Shown piece by piece: positions 1-7,696 of a DNA stretch of 38,226 bases. The stretch spans positions 1-38,226 of the forward strand of contig CAMDTO010000010.1 of the NCBI GenBank assembly GCA_945907765.1, given 5' to 3'. The DNA comes from Thermoflexus hugenholtzii JAD2 (GTDB lineage: Bacteria > Chloroflexota > UBA11872 > UBA12225). How positions within the stretch are numbered: position 1 is the stretch's first letter; every line of letters begins with the position of its first letter. Made by a program: the position numbers and the translations under genes. The notes under the pieces are model-generated. The model did no database searches, had not been told where the DNA came from, and was given only the letters and a program-made list of their open reading frames with translations.

Positions 1-89
1 GCGCAACACCGGTAGGCTTTCCTCAAGGGGTACGCTCAGAAGGTGACACGTCCCTGCGTATCCCGGGCCTCTGAAAAGGGTGAACCCAA

Positions 90-581
90 GTGACCCAGCA
101 ACCGCAACCACCACTCGAAATCGCGCCTACACCGCCTCCACGTGACCGCAGCTTGCGAGCACGAATGCGCCGTATCCCCGGTGGGTCCGGATTGGCAATT
201 GCTCTCGGCGCAATCCTGTTCAGTAGCGCGGTCCTCGTTCCGCTGTCCTTTGATGGGATTACCCGGACGACCATCGCATTCGGCGGGCCACCCGCCCTCA
301 CGCTTGCCGTGACGATGACCGGCCGAACCATCACCCCGTCCGAAATCCATGTGCCACGTGCTTCCGCCGTACGAGTCGAAGTCAAGAACCTCGACGGGCC
401 TCGCGACGGGCACCGGTTGAAGACCTCAGGGCAGCAATATGACGTTGACATCGCCGTATGGGGTGGCCTTACCAAGTCCGATACATTCCTCACCGCACAG
501 AAGCCCGGCAGGTATCCACTGATTTGCAGCATCAGGGGACACGTCTCCGAGGGGATGGTCGCGGTCCTGGTGGTCGACTGA
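90..581 (+). CDS. Membrane-anchored cupredoxin (auracyanin/plastocyanin-like)
   Basis: The 163-residue product is probably a blue-copper electron carrier on the outer face of the cytoplasmic membrane. An Arg-rich N-terminus (residues 18-28) is followed by one hydrophobic segment (about 33-54), which reads as an uncleaved signal anchor with the C-terminal domain outside. The C-terminal half carries the type 1 copper pattern: His108, then Cys146-x4-His151-x4-Met156. That Cys/His/Met spacing is the one found in auracyanins and sulfocyanins. The start is GTG at 90; the purine run AAAAGGG about ten bases upstream is a modest ribosome site. ATG at codon 26 is an alternative but would cut off the basic flank of the anchor. 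No redox partner lies beside it, so the electron donor and acceptor are unknown. The cupredoxin assignment is good, the exact family is not settled. Confidence 0.8.
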   Translation: MTQQPQPPLEIAPTPPPRDRSLRARMRRIPGGSGLAIALGAILFSSAVLVPLSFDGITRTTIAFGGPPALTLAVTMTGRTITPSEIHVPRASAVRVEVKNLDGPRDGHRLKTSGQQYDVDIAVWGGLTKSDTFLTAQKPGRYPLICSIRGHVSEGMVAVLVVD

Positions 582-736
582 CGCACGCGGATTTGGCCCG
601 ACGAAGGGCTTGTCCGGGCCTTCCACCGATAGAATCCGGAAACGTCACTCCGGCGGCCATCCACGCAAGAGGCAAGCCCACTGAGGCAAACCCCGTGGGG
701 GCCGTCGGAGCCTGCATATCAACCCAGGGAGAGACC

Positions 737-1840
737 GTGTCCTCACGTGCCTACAACATTGGCCTGGTCGGCGCCACTGGTCAGGTCGGCAAGGAGTTCC
801 TGAAGATCCTGAACGAGGGTGTACGTCCAGGCCTCCGTGTCAACGAACTCCGTCTCTTCGCCTCCGAAAGAAGCGCCGGCCAGACCCTTTCATGCCTTGG
901 CAAGCCTTGGAAGATCGGTCTTGCTTCACCCGACCCCGAACTGTTCAAGGGACTTGACTTCGTGCTCACCGCCATCGGGGACGATCTGGCAAAGACCTAC
1001 GGGCCCGCGATTGCACGGTCCGGTGCACTGAATGTCGACAAGTCAAATGCGTGGCGGATGCATCCCGATGTCCCGCTTGTGGTGCCCGAGGTCAACCCAG
1101 ACGCTGCCCGGGAACACTTCGGGATCATCGCCGGACCCAATTGCTCGACGACCCAAATGGTGGTTGCACTGTGGCCCCTGCATCAAGCCAATCCGATCCG
1201 CCGGGTACTCGTGGACACCTATCAAGCCGTGAGCGGTACCGGCTGGCGCGCCGTCGATGAACTGCGCAACCAGACCTCAGCGGTTGCATCCGGTGAGCAC
1301 CCCGAAGCGTCTGTGTACCCGCATCCGATCGTCCAGAACCTCATCCCTGAAATTGGCGGATGGCGCGAAGGGGGTTACTTCAGCGAGGAACTGAAGATGA
1401 TCGACGAGACGCGCAAGATCATGGGAATCCCTGACCTCGCCGTCCAGGCCACGTGCGTCCGCGTGCCCGTCATGGTCGGTCACAGCGAAGCGGTTCACAT
1501 CGAGTTCGAGCACGAGATGGACCCGTCGGACGCCCGTGAGATCCTTCGCCGCACGCCCGGCATCATTGTCATCGACGATCCCAAGGAACATCGGTACCCG
1601 ACACCGGTCACGACAGCAGGTCTCGACCCCGTCTATGTCGGGCGGATCCGTCGCGACCCGTCACACAAGCGCGGTCTGTCGATCTGGGTCGTCGCCGATA
1701 ACGTCCGCAAGGGAGCCGCCCTGAACGCCATCCAGACCTTTGAGTTGGTTGGCAGGAATGGCTGGTTCCGCGGAAATCGCGACCAGCGTGATCCCTTCGA
1801 ATCCCTCGACACCCACGTCGGTCTACCGACGACTGCCTGA
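737..1840 (+). CDS. asd: Aspartate-semialdehyde dehydrogenase
   Basis: This 367-residue cytosolic enzyme reduces aspartyl phosphate to aspartate semialdehyde with NADPH, the branch-point step for lysine, methionine and threonine. The N-terminal nucleotide loop GATGQVG is at residues 12-18. The catalytic cysteine is Cys136 in GPNCSTTQ, the substrate loop QAVSGTG is at 163-169, and the catalytic histidine is His249 in RVPVMVGHSE. The reading frame stays open upstream to 458, overlapping the cupredoxin gene, but GTG at 737 is preceded by AGGGAGAG and begins a normal-length protein exactly at the Rossmann strand, so that start is chosen. The next gene begins 3 bases after the stop. The LysE-type exporter two genes on may be functionally linked to lysine or threonine output. 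Confidence 0.95.
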   Translation: MSSRAYNIGLVGATGQVGKEFLKILNEGVRPGLRVNELRLFASERSAGQTLSCLGKPWKIGLASPDPELFKGLDFVLTAIGDDLAKTYGPAIARSGALNVDKSNAWRMHPDVPLVVPEVNPDAAREHFGIIAGPNCSTTQMVVALWPLHQANPIRRVLVDTYQAVSGTGWRAVDELRNQTSAVASGEHPEASVYPHPIVQNLIPEIGGWREGGYFSEELKMIDETRKIMGIPDLAVQATCVRVPVMVGHSEAVHIEFEHEMDPSDAREILRRTPGIIVIDDPKEHRYPTPVTTAGLDPVYVGRIRRDPSHKRGLSIWVVADNVRKGAALNAIQTFELVGRNGWFRGNRDQRDPFESLDTHVGLPTTA

Positions 1841-1843
1841 CGC

Positions 1844-2872
1844 GTGACGACACCGTCAGCACGTGACCCGCGCAAGAACCACGGCGATGCCCCGCGCAAC
1901 GGGCATCCTCGGGGCCGCGCCGTTCCCCGACCGGCGGCTGTTCGCGATCGACACGCTCCGAGTACCGGATCCATCCCGGTCCGTGGTCGCATCTCACCTG
2001 CGCCAGCAGACCCAAGCGTCGACCGGAATGCAATTCCGAGATCAGTCAGCAGGAATGACCGTGTCCTGATTTTGGCAATCGGTGACGTCCACGGTGACTT
2101 CGGTCCGCTGTTTCGCGCCACTGAGGCCGAACCGTCAGCGGTCGTGCTCCTTCAAGTCGGCGACCTCACCGCCGGGAAACCGGGGAGGGAACTCCGTCCA
2201 GACGACGACCCTCGCACCCTTGGTGACTTGACGATCCCATTGGTCTGGGTGCATGGGAACCACGAACACTGGGACCTATTGGCTCCGACAGGAGACGGAA
2301 ACGCCGCACAAGTGCCCGGCCATCACCTCTTCCCTGGCACCAGGTACATCGTTGCCGGTACCGGGATCAGCGTGGTCGGACTACCAGGAAACTACGCGCC
2401 GACTTGGTTCAATCACTCCAAGCCCTTCGCCGGCGACCGTGCCCGTCACTTCAATCGAGACGACGTCGACGCGATGGCCCGGAACCCCTACCCGAACATC
2501 TTGCTCATGCACGAGGCCTTCCGAGGCCAGGCGCCCGGGAGGATCGGCATCTTGGGTATTCCGGTGCTCGCCCAACTTGTGCAGGAACTCCGCCCGGCAC
2601 TTGTGCTCACCGGCCATCACCATCTCTTCGGCGTCGGTGGCATCGGGTCGACCCTCGCAATTGGCCTGCCAACCGCACAGGAAGGCTACCTTCGGCTGTG
2701 GTTCGAGCGGTCCGGGGCCCTGGGAGAGTGGGAACTCGTTACTTGGCCGTCCGAAGGCGAGTACTTGAAAGACAATTCCATGAATGGGTCGGCGCCGTCA
2801 GGTCGTTCCGAGACGTTGAGCGACTCCTTCTCGTCCAAGGCGCAGTCAACCCTCGACCAGGACGACCAATGA
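1844..2872 (+). CDS. Calcineurin-like metallophosphoesterase
   Basis: The product is a dinuclear-metal phosphoesterase. The signature blocks appear in order: GDVHGDF (residues 80-86), GD (106-107), GNHEHW (138-143), a His in LLMHEAF and GHHH near residue 260. The substrate cannot be told from sequence. GTG at 1844 sits three bases after the asd stop, suggesting translational coupling, but the first 70 or so residues are Pro/Arg-rich and unlike a folded domain. A real start could be the TTG or CTG just before the first metal motif, near 2070. The C-terminal 35 residues are Ser-rich and probably disordered. It lies between asd and the exporter gene in the same orientation. Family call is firm, start and function are not. 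Confidence 0.8.
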   Translation: MTTPSARDPRKNHGDAPRNGHPRGRAVPRPAAVRDRHAPSTGSIPVRGRISPAPADPSVDRNAIPRSVSRNDRVLILAIGDVHGDFGPLFRATEAEPSAVVLLQVGDLTAGKPGRELRPDDDPRTLGDLTIPLVWVHGNHEHWDLLAPTGDGNAAQVPGHHLFPGTRYIVAGTGISVVGLPGNYAPTWFNHSKPFAGDRARHFNRDDVDAMARNPYPNILLMHEAFRGQAPGRIGILGIPVLAQLVQELRPALVLTGHHHLFGVGGIGSTLAIGLPTAQEGYLRLWFERSGALGEWELVTWPSEGEYLKDNSMNGSAPSGRSETLSDSFSSKAQSTLDQDDQ

Positions 2873-2948
2873 GTGACTGTGCCTCCGACACGTACCGTCA
2901 CGCACGCGATCAAGATGGCCTGGGTCAGCTGGGTCGGAGGATTGCAAG

Positions 2949-3662
2949 ATGAACCCTCAGCTCCTGGCTGACGGGGCACTCCTCTCCCTCTCCCTTTGCC
3001 TGGATCTTGGCATCGTGAACCTCGCCATCATCCGGACCGGGATCGTTCGTGGTGCGGTCCCAGCGTTCCTGATCGGCCTGGGTTCGTGCTTTGGAGACAT
3101 CATCTGGGCGGGTCTGTCCGGCGCGGGCATCGCCGCGCTCTTGCAATTCACGATCGTCCGATGGGTTCTCTGGCTAGGCGGTACCGCCGCCCTTCTCTAC
3201 CTGACGTGGCAGATGGTTCGGCAGGCCATCGCCGCATCGACACCAGAACCCGCGCCGGTCGGGCCAGCAACTGGAGATCGTGAAGCCGCGTCACCGTCAC
3301 GCGATGGCCGGATTGGAAGGGTTCTTGCACTGGTCGGCCCTTCGACGGGTATCGGTCGGGATTTCCTTGACGGACTCCTGCTCGCACTCGCATCACCAAC
3401 GGCAATCGTCTGGTTCGCCGCTGTTGGTGGCAGCCTCATTGCCTCGTCAGTCGGGACTGCCACGACCCTCGATCTCGCGTCGTTCTACACCGGGTTCTTC
3501 CTTGCGGGGTTGGGGTGGTCCTTGGCAGTCGCGATTGGGGCCGCGGTCCTCGGCCGGGCACTCGGACCTGCCCTCGTCCGGATGACTGCAATTGCATCCG
3601 CCGCCCTCTTCGTCTACTTTGCATGGCGCGTCTTCATGTCGGGCATTGAAACACTCATCTAG
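2949..3662 (+). CDS. LysE/RhtB family amino-acid exporter
   Basis: This is a 237-residue integral membrane protein with six likely spans (about 8-28, 38-60, 70-92, 137-163, 178-202 and 210-232). A polar Pro/Ala-rich cytosolic linker (96-125) sits between the third and fourth spans, as in LysE/RhtB transporters. The conserved Asn/Pro features are visible in GIVNLAIIRTG near the N-terminus and ASPTAIVWF at 148-156. The ATG is preceded by GGTCGGAGG. The family exports lysine, arginine, threonine, homoserine or other small metabolites; the substrate cannot be assigned here. The nearby asd gene makes an aspartate-family amino acid a reasonable guess, no more. Confidence 0.85.
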   Translation: MNPQLLADGALLSLSLCLDLGIVNLAIIRTGIVRGAVPAFLIGLGSCFGDIIWAGLSGAGIAALLQFTIVRWVLWLGGTAALLYLTWQMVRQAIAASTPEPAPVGPATGDREAASPSRDGRIGRVLALVGPSTGIGRDFLDGLLLALASPTAIVWFAAVGGSLIASSVGTATTLDLASFYTGFFLAGLGWSLAVAIGAAVLGRALGPALVRMTAIASAALFVYFAWRVFMSGIETLI

Positions 3663-3716
3663 CGACCCCATGCCTCCTAAAGCTGACCGCACCAGACACC
3701 GGAAGAGGAACACACC

Positions 3717-6530
3717 GTGGCAGCAATTGACACCGTAACCGCGCACCTCGCAGGCACCCAACACACTCCCCGCCCCGAACATCCACGCCCGGACTGGCAG
3801 CGGTCCGACTGGATGAACCTCAACGGTGTCTGGAAGTTTGCCTTGGACCCAGAGAACCGTGGGGAACACCTACGGTGGTACAAGGTTCCACATCCGGAGG
3901 TCGCCCACGCCTCGGGTGACATGGAGTTTCCATTCACCGACCACATCGCGGTACCGTTCCCCTGGGAAAGCCCGGCTTCCCTCGTCCACCGGCCGGACTA
4001 TGTCGGGGTTGCGTGGTACCAGCGGGCCGTCACGGTTCCATCCGATTGGCAAACCAGCGACACCCAGACTGGTGGATCAGCATGGCGGATACGGCCATGG
4101 TTGATCTTCGGCGCGGTTGACTGGGGTGCAAAGGTCTGGGTTGACGGGCGGCTTGTTGCCGAACACCACGGTGGCTACACGCCGTTCGAGATAGACCTCG
4201 GAAGCCATGTCACTGCTGGCCGGCCGTTCACCCTCAACGTCCGCGTCTATGACTACACTGACGCAGCGACACCGGTTGGCAAGCAGACCAAGCGATGGTA
4301 CACCTATTCCTCTGGCATATGGCAGACAGTGTATGCAGAGGGACGGCCGAACGTTCATGTCCACCGGGCGGTGGTAACGACCCCCCTTGATCCGCAACCC
4401 CATGCCATCTTCGATCTCGACATCGCGACACCGGCAACCGCGGACGGTACACCCGCGTCCGTCACCGTCACGTCGGTGGACGGTGCATTCGTCCCGGTCA
4501 CCGTTTCCTTTGCGACACATGGGGCAATGACGCGCCTCGTCGTCCCGGTGACACCAGATGGCGCACGACTGTGGTCACCCGAAGCACCCCACCTCTACGA
4601 CGTCCGGCTATCCGTTGCGACAGGAGGCCAACAAAGTGACAGCATCGCGACCTATTTTGGGATCCGCGAAATCACCACGGGGTTCTGGGATGGAAGACCC
4701 TACGAATACGTCCTGCTGAACCGCCGCCCGGTCTACCTTCGTGGGGCACTTGATCAGGCCTTTCACCCGGACGGCGTCCACAGTTACCCGTCCGACGACA
4801 CCATCCGTCGCGACATCGAGGATGCCAAGCGTCTCGGCTTGAACATGCTGCGGTGTCACATCAAGATCAACGACCCTCGGTACTACTACTGGGCGGATCG
4901 GCTTGGCATGACGATCTTCTACGACTTCCCGTGCACGATGGTCGACTCGGCTGTCGCGCGTGCCAACTGGGAAACCACTTTCCGGGAGGCGATCGTCCGG
5001 GATCAGTCGCACCCGTCGATCATCGCGTGGATCCTCTTCAACGAAACGTGGGGACTGGAGAACCATCACACCGCCGACGGTCGCGACTGGGTCCTCGATA
5101 TGGTCCACCTTTGCAAGTCCATTGATCGGACCCGTCTGGTCGAAGACAACTCGCCGTGCCTCTACGACCATGTGGTCACTGACCTCAACACGTGGCACTT
5201 CTACCTCACCACGTGGGACCGGGCGCGCGCCCATGTGGAACGGGTTGTTGCGGAAACCTACCCCGGGTCAGGGTTCAATTACGTCAGCAGCAAGTTTGGC
5301 GGTGACGCAACGCCCTACGTCCAAACCACCGCACCACTCCTGAATAGTGAATATGCTGGACTTTCGGCAAGGCAGGGCGAAAAGGACATCGCCCACTCAT
5401 TCCGTTTCCTGACCACCGACCTGCGCCGCCACGACAAGATCTGCGGCTACGTCTACACCGAACTGACCGACATCGAATGGGAACACAACGGTCTCATCAA
5501 CTACGACCGCGCCCCAAAGGTGTTTGGCTATGACGCGCATTTTCCGGGAATGTCGGTCGCCGACATCAACGGCGCCGATGTGGTCGGGTTCGACGCGCCA
5601 CCGGTTCAGGTCGCCGAACCCGGAGCGACGATCACGCTTCCGGCGTTCGTGTCGCACTGGAACCACATTGCCCTTGATCAACCTGTGGTGCATTGGGCGG
5701 TTGACCTGACCGACATTGATGGATCGCCTCATTCAGGCGTGCAATCTGGCGACCAATCGGTCTCGCTTCACCCCTATACCGTGACCAACCTTGACCCGAT
5801 CAAGGTCACCATGCCGGCAACTCCGTCAGTGGTGACCATCCGGCTGTGGCTTGCTGATGCAAATGGCACCGTTCGGGCAAGAAATTACACCCAGTTGGTG
5901 GTCAAAGCGGGGGCTTCCCAGTCAAGGGATGCGTCTCACACCGCGATTACCTGGCGCCTTGTCCCGGGAGAATTCACGGACTCAAGCTGGCCCGAGGCAC
6001 GAGTCGCCCCGGGCGGGCACAAGTACGGCGCTGCTGGGGCGGGCTACGTCGAATATGTAGTCGCCATGCCTGCCAGTACGGACGCATCCCGGGCGCAGTC
6101 GCTGACGGTGCGTTTCGAGGCGGGCTCGCGCACCGCCGCCACTCGTCGGGGATGGCACGACTACCGCTACTTCCAGGGAACCGACTATCCACAGACCCGT
6201 GAGACCGCCCGCGCATCACGCATTCGTGTCTCGGTGAACGGGGTCGATATCGGCGAAGTGACCGCTCCCGACGACTTCGCCGACGCCCGAGGCATTCTCA
6301 GCATCCTCGACCAACCTGAGTGGGAATACGCGTCCGCAGGCACAATCCTGGAAGCATCCGCTGACGCTCGGACACTGTCTGCCATCATGAAACATGCAAC
6401 CGATGGTGTCCTTCGTGTCCGTTTCACCGTTCCAGCCGGGCCAAATGCCAACGGCATCAACCTGTATGGCTCGGCACGGGGCGCCACGTTACTTGCACCT
6501 ACCATCCGCTTGACCCTCGGCTCCCACTGA
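3717..6530 (+). CDS. Glycoside hydrolase family 2 (beta-galactosidase/beta-glucuronidase-like)
   Basis: This 937-residue retaining glycosidase has the full GH2 layout: an N-terminal jelly-roll sugar-binding domain (about 25-215, containing WMNLNGVWKF), an immunoglobulin-like domain (about 215-320), and a TIM barrel (about 320-620). The acid/base is Glu443 in FNETWG and the nucleophile is Glu545 in NSEYAG, followed by YTELTDIEWEHNG, a typical GH2 block. Beyond the barrel there are about 320 extra residues, probably two further beta domains, the last perhaps carbohydrate-binding. There is no signal peptide, so it should act in the cytosol on imported oligosaccharides. The start is GTG at 3717 with GAAGAGGA upstream. 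The epimerase gene follows after 22 bases, so the two are likely co-transcribed. Specificity among galactoside, glucuronide or mannoside is open. Confidence 0.9.
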   Translation: MAAIDTVTAHLAGTQHTPRPEHPRPDWQRSDWMNLNGVWKFALDPENRGEHLRWYKVPHPEVAHASGDMEFPFTDHIAVPFPWESPASLVHRPDYVGVAWYQRAVTVPSDWQTSDTQTGGSAWRIRPWLIFGAVDWGAKVWVDGRLVAEHHGGYTPFEIDLGSHVTAGRPFTLNVRVYDYTDAATPVGKQTKRWYTYSSGIWQTVYAEGRPNVHVHRAVVTTPLDPQPHAIFDLDIATPATADGTPASVTVTSVDGAFVPVTVSFATHGAMTRLVVPVTPDGARLWSPEAPHLYDVRLSVATGGQQSDSIATYFGIREITTGFWDGRPYEYVLLNRRPVYLRGALDQAFHPDGVHSYPSDDTIRRDIEDAKRLGLNMLRCHIKINDPRYYYWADRLGMTIFYDFPCTMVDSAVARANWETTFREAIVRDQSHPSIIAWILFNETWGLENHHTADGRDWVLDMVHLCKSIDRTRLVEDNSPCLYDHVVTDLNTWHFYLTTWDRARAHVERVVAETYPGSGFNYVSSKFGGDATPYVQTTAPLLNSEYAGLSARQGEKDIAHSFRFLTTDLRRHDKICGYVYTELTDIEWEHNGLINYDRAPKVFGYDAHFPGMSVADINGADVVGFDAPPVQVAEPGATITLPAFVSHWNHIALDQPVVHWAVDLTDIDGSPHSGVQSGDQSVSLHPYTVTNLDPIKVTMPATPSVVTIRLWLADANGTVRARNYTQLVVKAGASQSRDASHTAITWRLVPGEFTDSSWPEARVAPGGHKYGAAGAGYVEYVVAMPASTDASRAQSLTVRFEAGSRTAATRRGWHDYRYFQGTDYPQTRETARASRIRVSVNGVDIGEVTAPDDFADARGILSILDQPEWEYASAGTILEASADARTLSAIMKHATDGVLRVRFTVPAGPNANGINLYGSARGATLLAPTIRLTLGSH

Positions 6531-6552
6531 ACTCGCGATACGGAACCAACGC

Positions 6553-7587
6553 ATGAAACGACTCATTACCGGGGGGGCCGGGTTCATCGGCAGCAACGCC
6601 GTCGCGCGGTCGCTCGACCGGGGCGAAGAGGTGGTCGTGATCGACAACCTCTCGCGCCGGGGAGCGCACGTGAATCTCTCGTGGCTCACCACGCACCCGA
6701 ACGCGAAGGCGTTGGCCTTCCACGAGGTTGATATTCGTGACGACCGAGCGGTGACCACGGTCTTCAATGCACATCCCGACGTTGACGTCGTCATCCACCT
6801 TGCCGGGCAGGTCGCGGTCACCACTTCGGTTCTGGATCCGCGTGGGGATTTCGAGGCAAACGCCCTCGGCACCCTGAACGTCCTTGAAGCGGCGAGACAT
6901 CATCGCGGACTCCGCGCCTTTCTCTACAGTTCCACCAACAAGGTCTACGGTGGCCTCGAACGCGTCGGTGTCACCGAGGCCGACGGCCGGTACCAATTCC
7001 GCGACGCACCACTCGGCATTCCTGAGACGTACCCCCTCGACTTCCATTCGCCGTATGGGTGTTCAAAGGGCGCCGCCGATCAATACACCATCGACTACGC
7101 ACGGATCTACGGGCTGCCCTCGGTCGCTCTCCGGCAATCTTGCATCTACGGTCCCCGCCAACTTGGTGTTGAGGATCAGGGGTGGGTCGCCTGGTTCACC
7201 ATCGCGGCGGTGACCGGGCGTCCGATCAGCATCTTCGGGGATGGAAAGCAGGTCCGCGATGTCCTGTACGTTGACGACCTGCTTGATGCCTACGATGCAG
7301 CGGTCCGAAAGATCGATACGATCCGAGGCACCGCAATCAATCTCGGTGGTGGGCCGGAGAACACCTTGGCCATTGGCGAGGTCCTTGCACATATCGGACC
7401 CCGTATTGGCAAAACCGTCCCAGCCAAAAATGCCGACTGGCGTCCGGGTGACCAGCGTGTGTTCATCGCCGACATCACCCGCGCCCGGCAGGTCCTTGAT
7501 TGGGCACCTCGCGTCAGCGTGACCGAAGGGCTTGATCGCCTTCTCGCATGGGTCCAGGCGAACCAGGAACTCTTCGGCCTCAGTTGA
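6553..7587 (+). CDS. NAD-dependent sugar epimerase (CDP-paratose 2-epimerase type)
   Basis: The product is a 344-residue extended short-chain dehydrogenase acting on a nucleotide sugar in the cytosol. The NAD loop GGAGFIGSN is at residues 7-15, the catalytic Thr128 sits in SSTNKVYGG, and the Tyr168-x3-Lys172 pair lies in SPYGCSK. The blocks STNKVYG, SCIYGPRQ and EDQGWVAWF resemble CDP-paratose 2-epimerases, which make CDP-tyvelose, more than UDP-glucose 4-epimerases. No partner genes for CDP-paratose synthesis are present, so a related nucleotide sugar may be the substrate. The spacing from the GH2 gene is 22 bases, and the glgB gene follows after 109 bases. The ATG has only a weak ribosome site. 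Family confident, substrate uncertain. Confidence 0.85.
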   Translation: MKRLITGGAGFIGSNAVARSLDRGEEVVVIDNLSRRGAHVNLSWLTTHPNAKALAFHEVDIRDDRAVTTVFNAHPDVDVVIHLAGQVAVTTSVLDPRGDFEANALGTLNVLEAARHHRGLRAFLYSSTNKVYGGLERVGVTEADGRYQFRDAPLGIPETYPLDFHSPYGCSKGAADQYTIDYARIYGLPSVALRQSCIYGPRQLGVEDQGWVAWFTIAAVTGRPISIFGDGKQVRDVLYVDDLLDAYDAAVRKIDTIRGTAINLGGGPENTLAIGEVLAHIGPRIGKTVPAKNADWRPGDQRVFIADITRARQVLDWAPRVSVTEGLDRLLAWVQANQELFGLS

Positions 7588-7696
7588 ACCGCCCCACGCG
7601 CAGGACCAAGTACCGTTCCTGAGGGAACTGATACGTACGTCAGGTATTGTGTGAAGGGATCAGGGTGACCGCTCCCTGTTCCCTCCTACCCCGACG

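Noticed and set aside
458-736. Upstream extension of the asd reading frame
   Set aside because: It overlaps the cupredoxin gene, and GTG at 737 has a good ribosome site and gives a standard-length enzyme.
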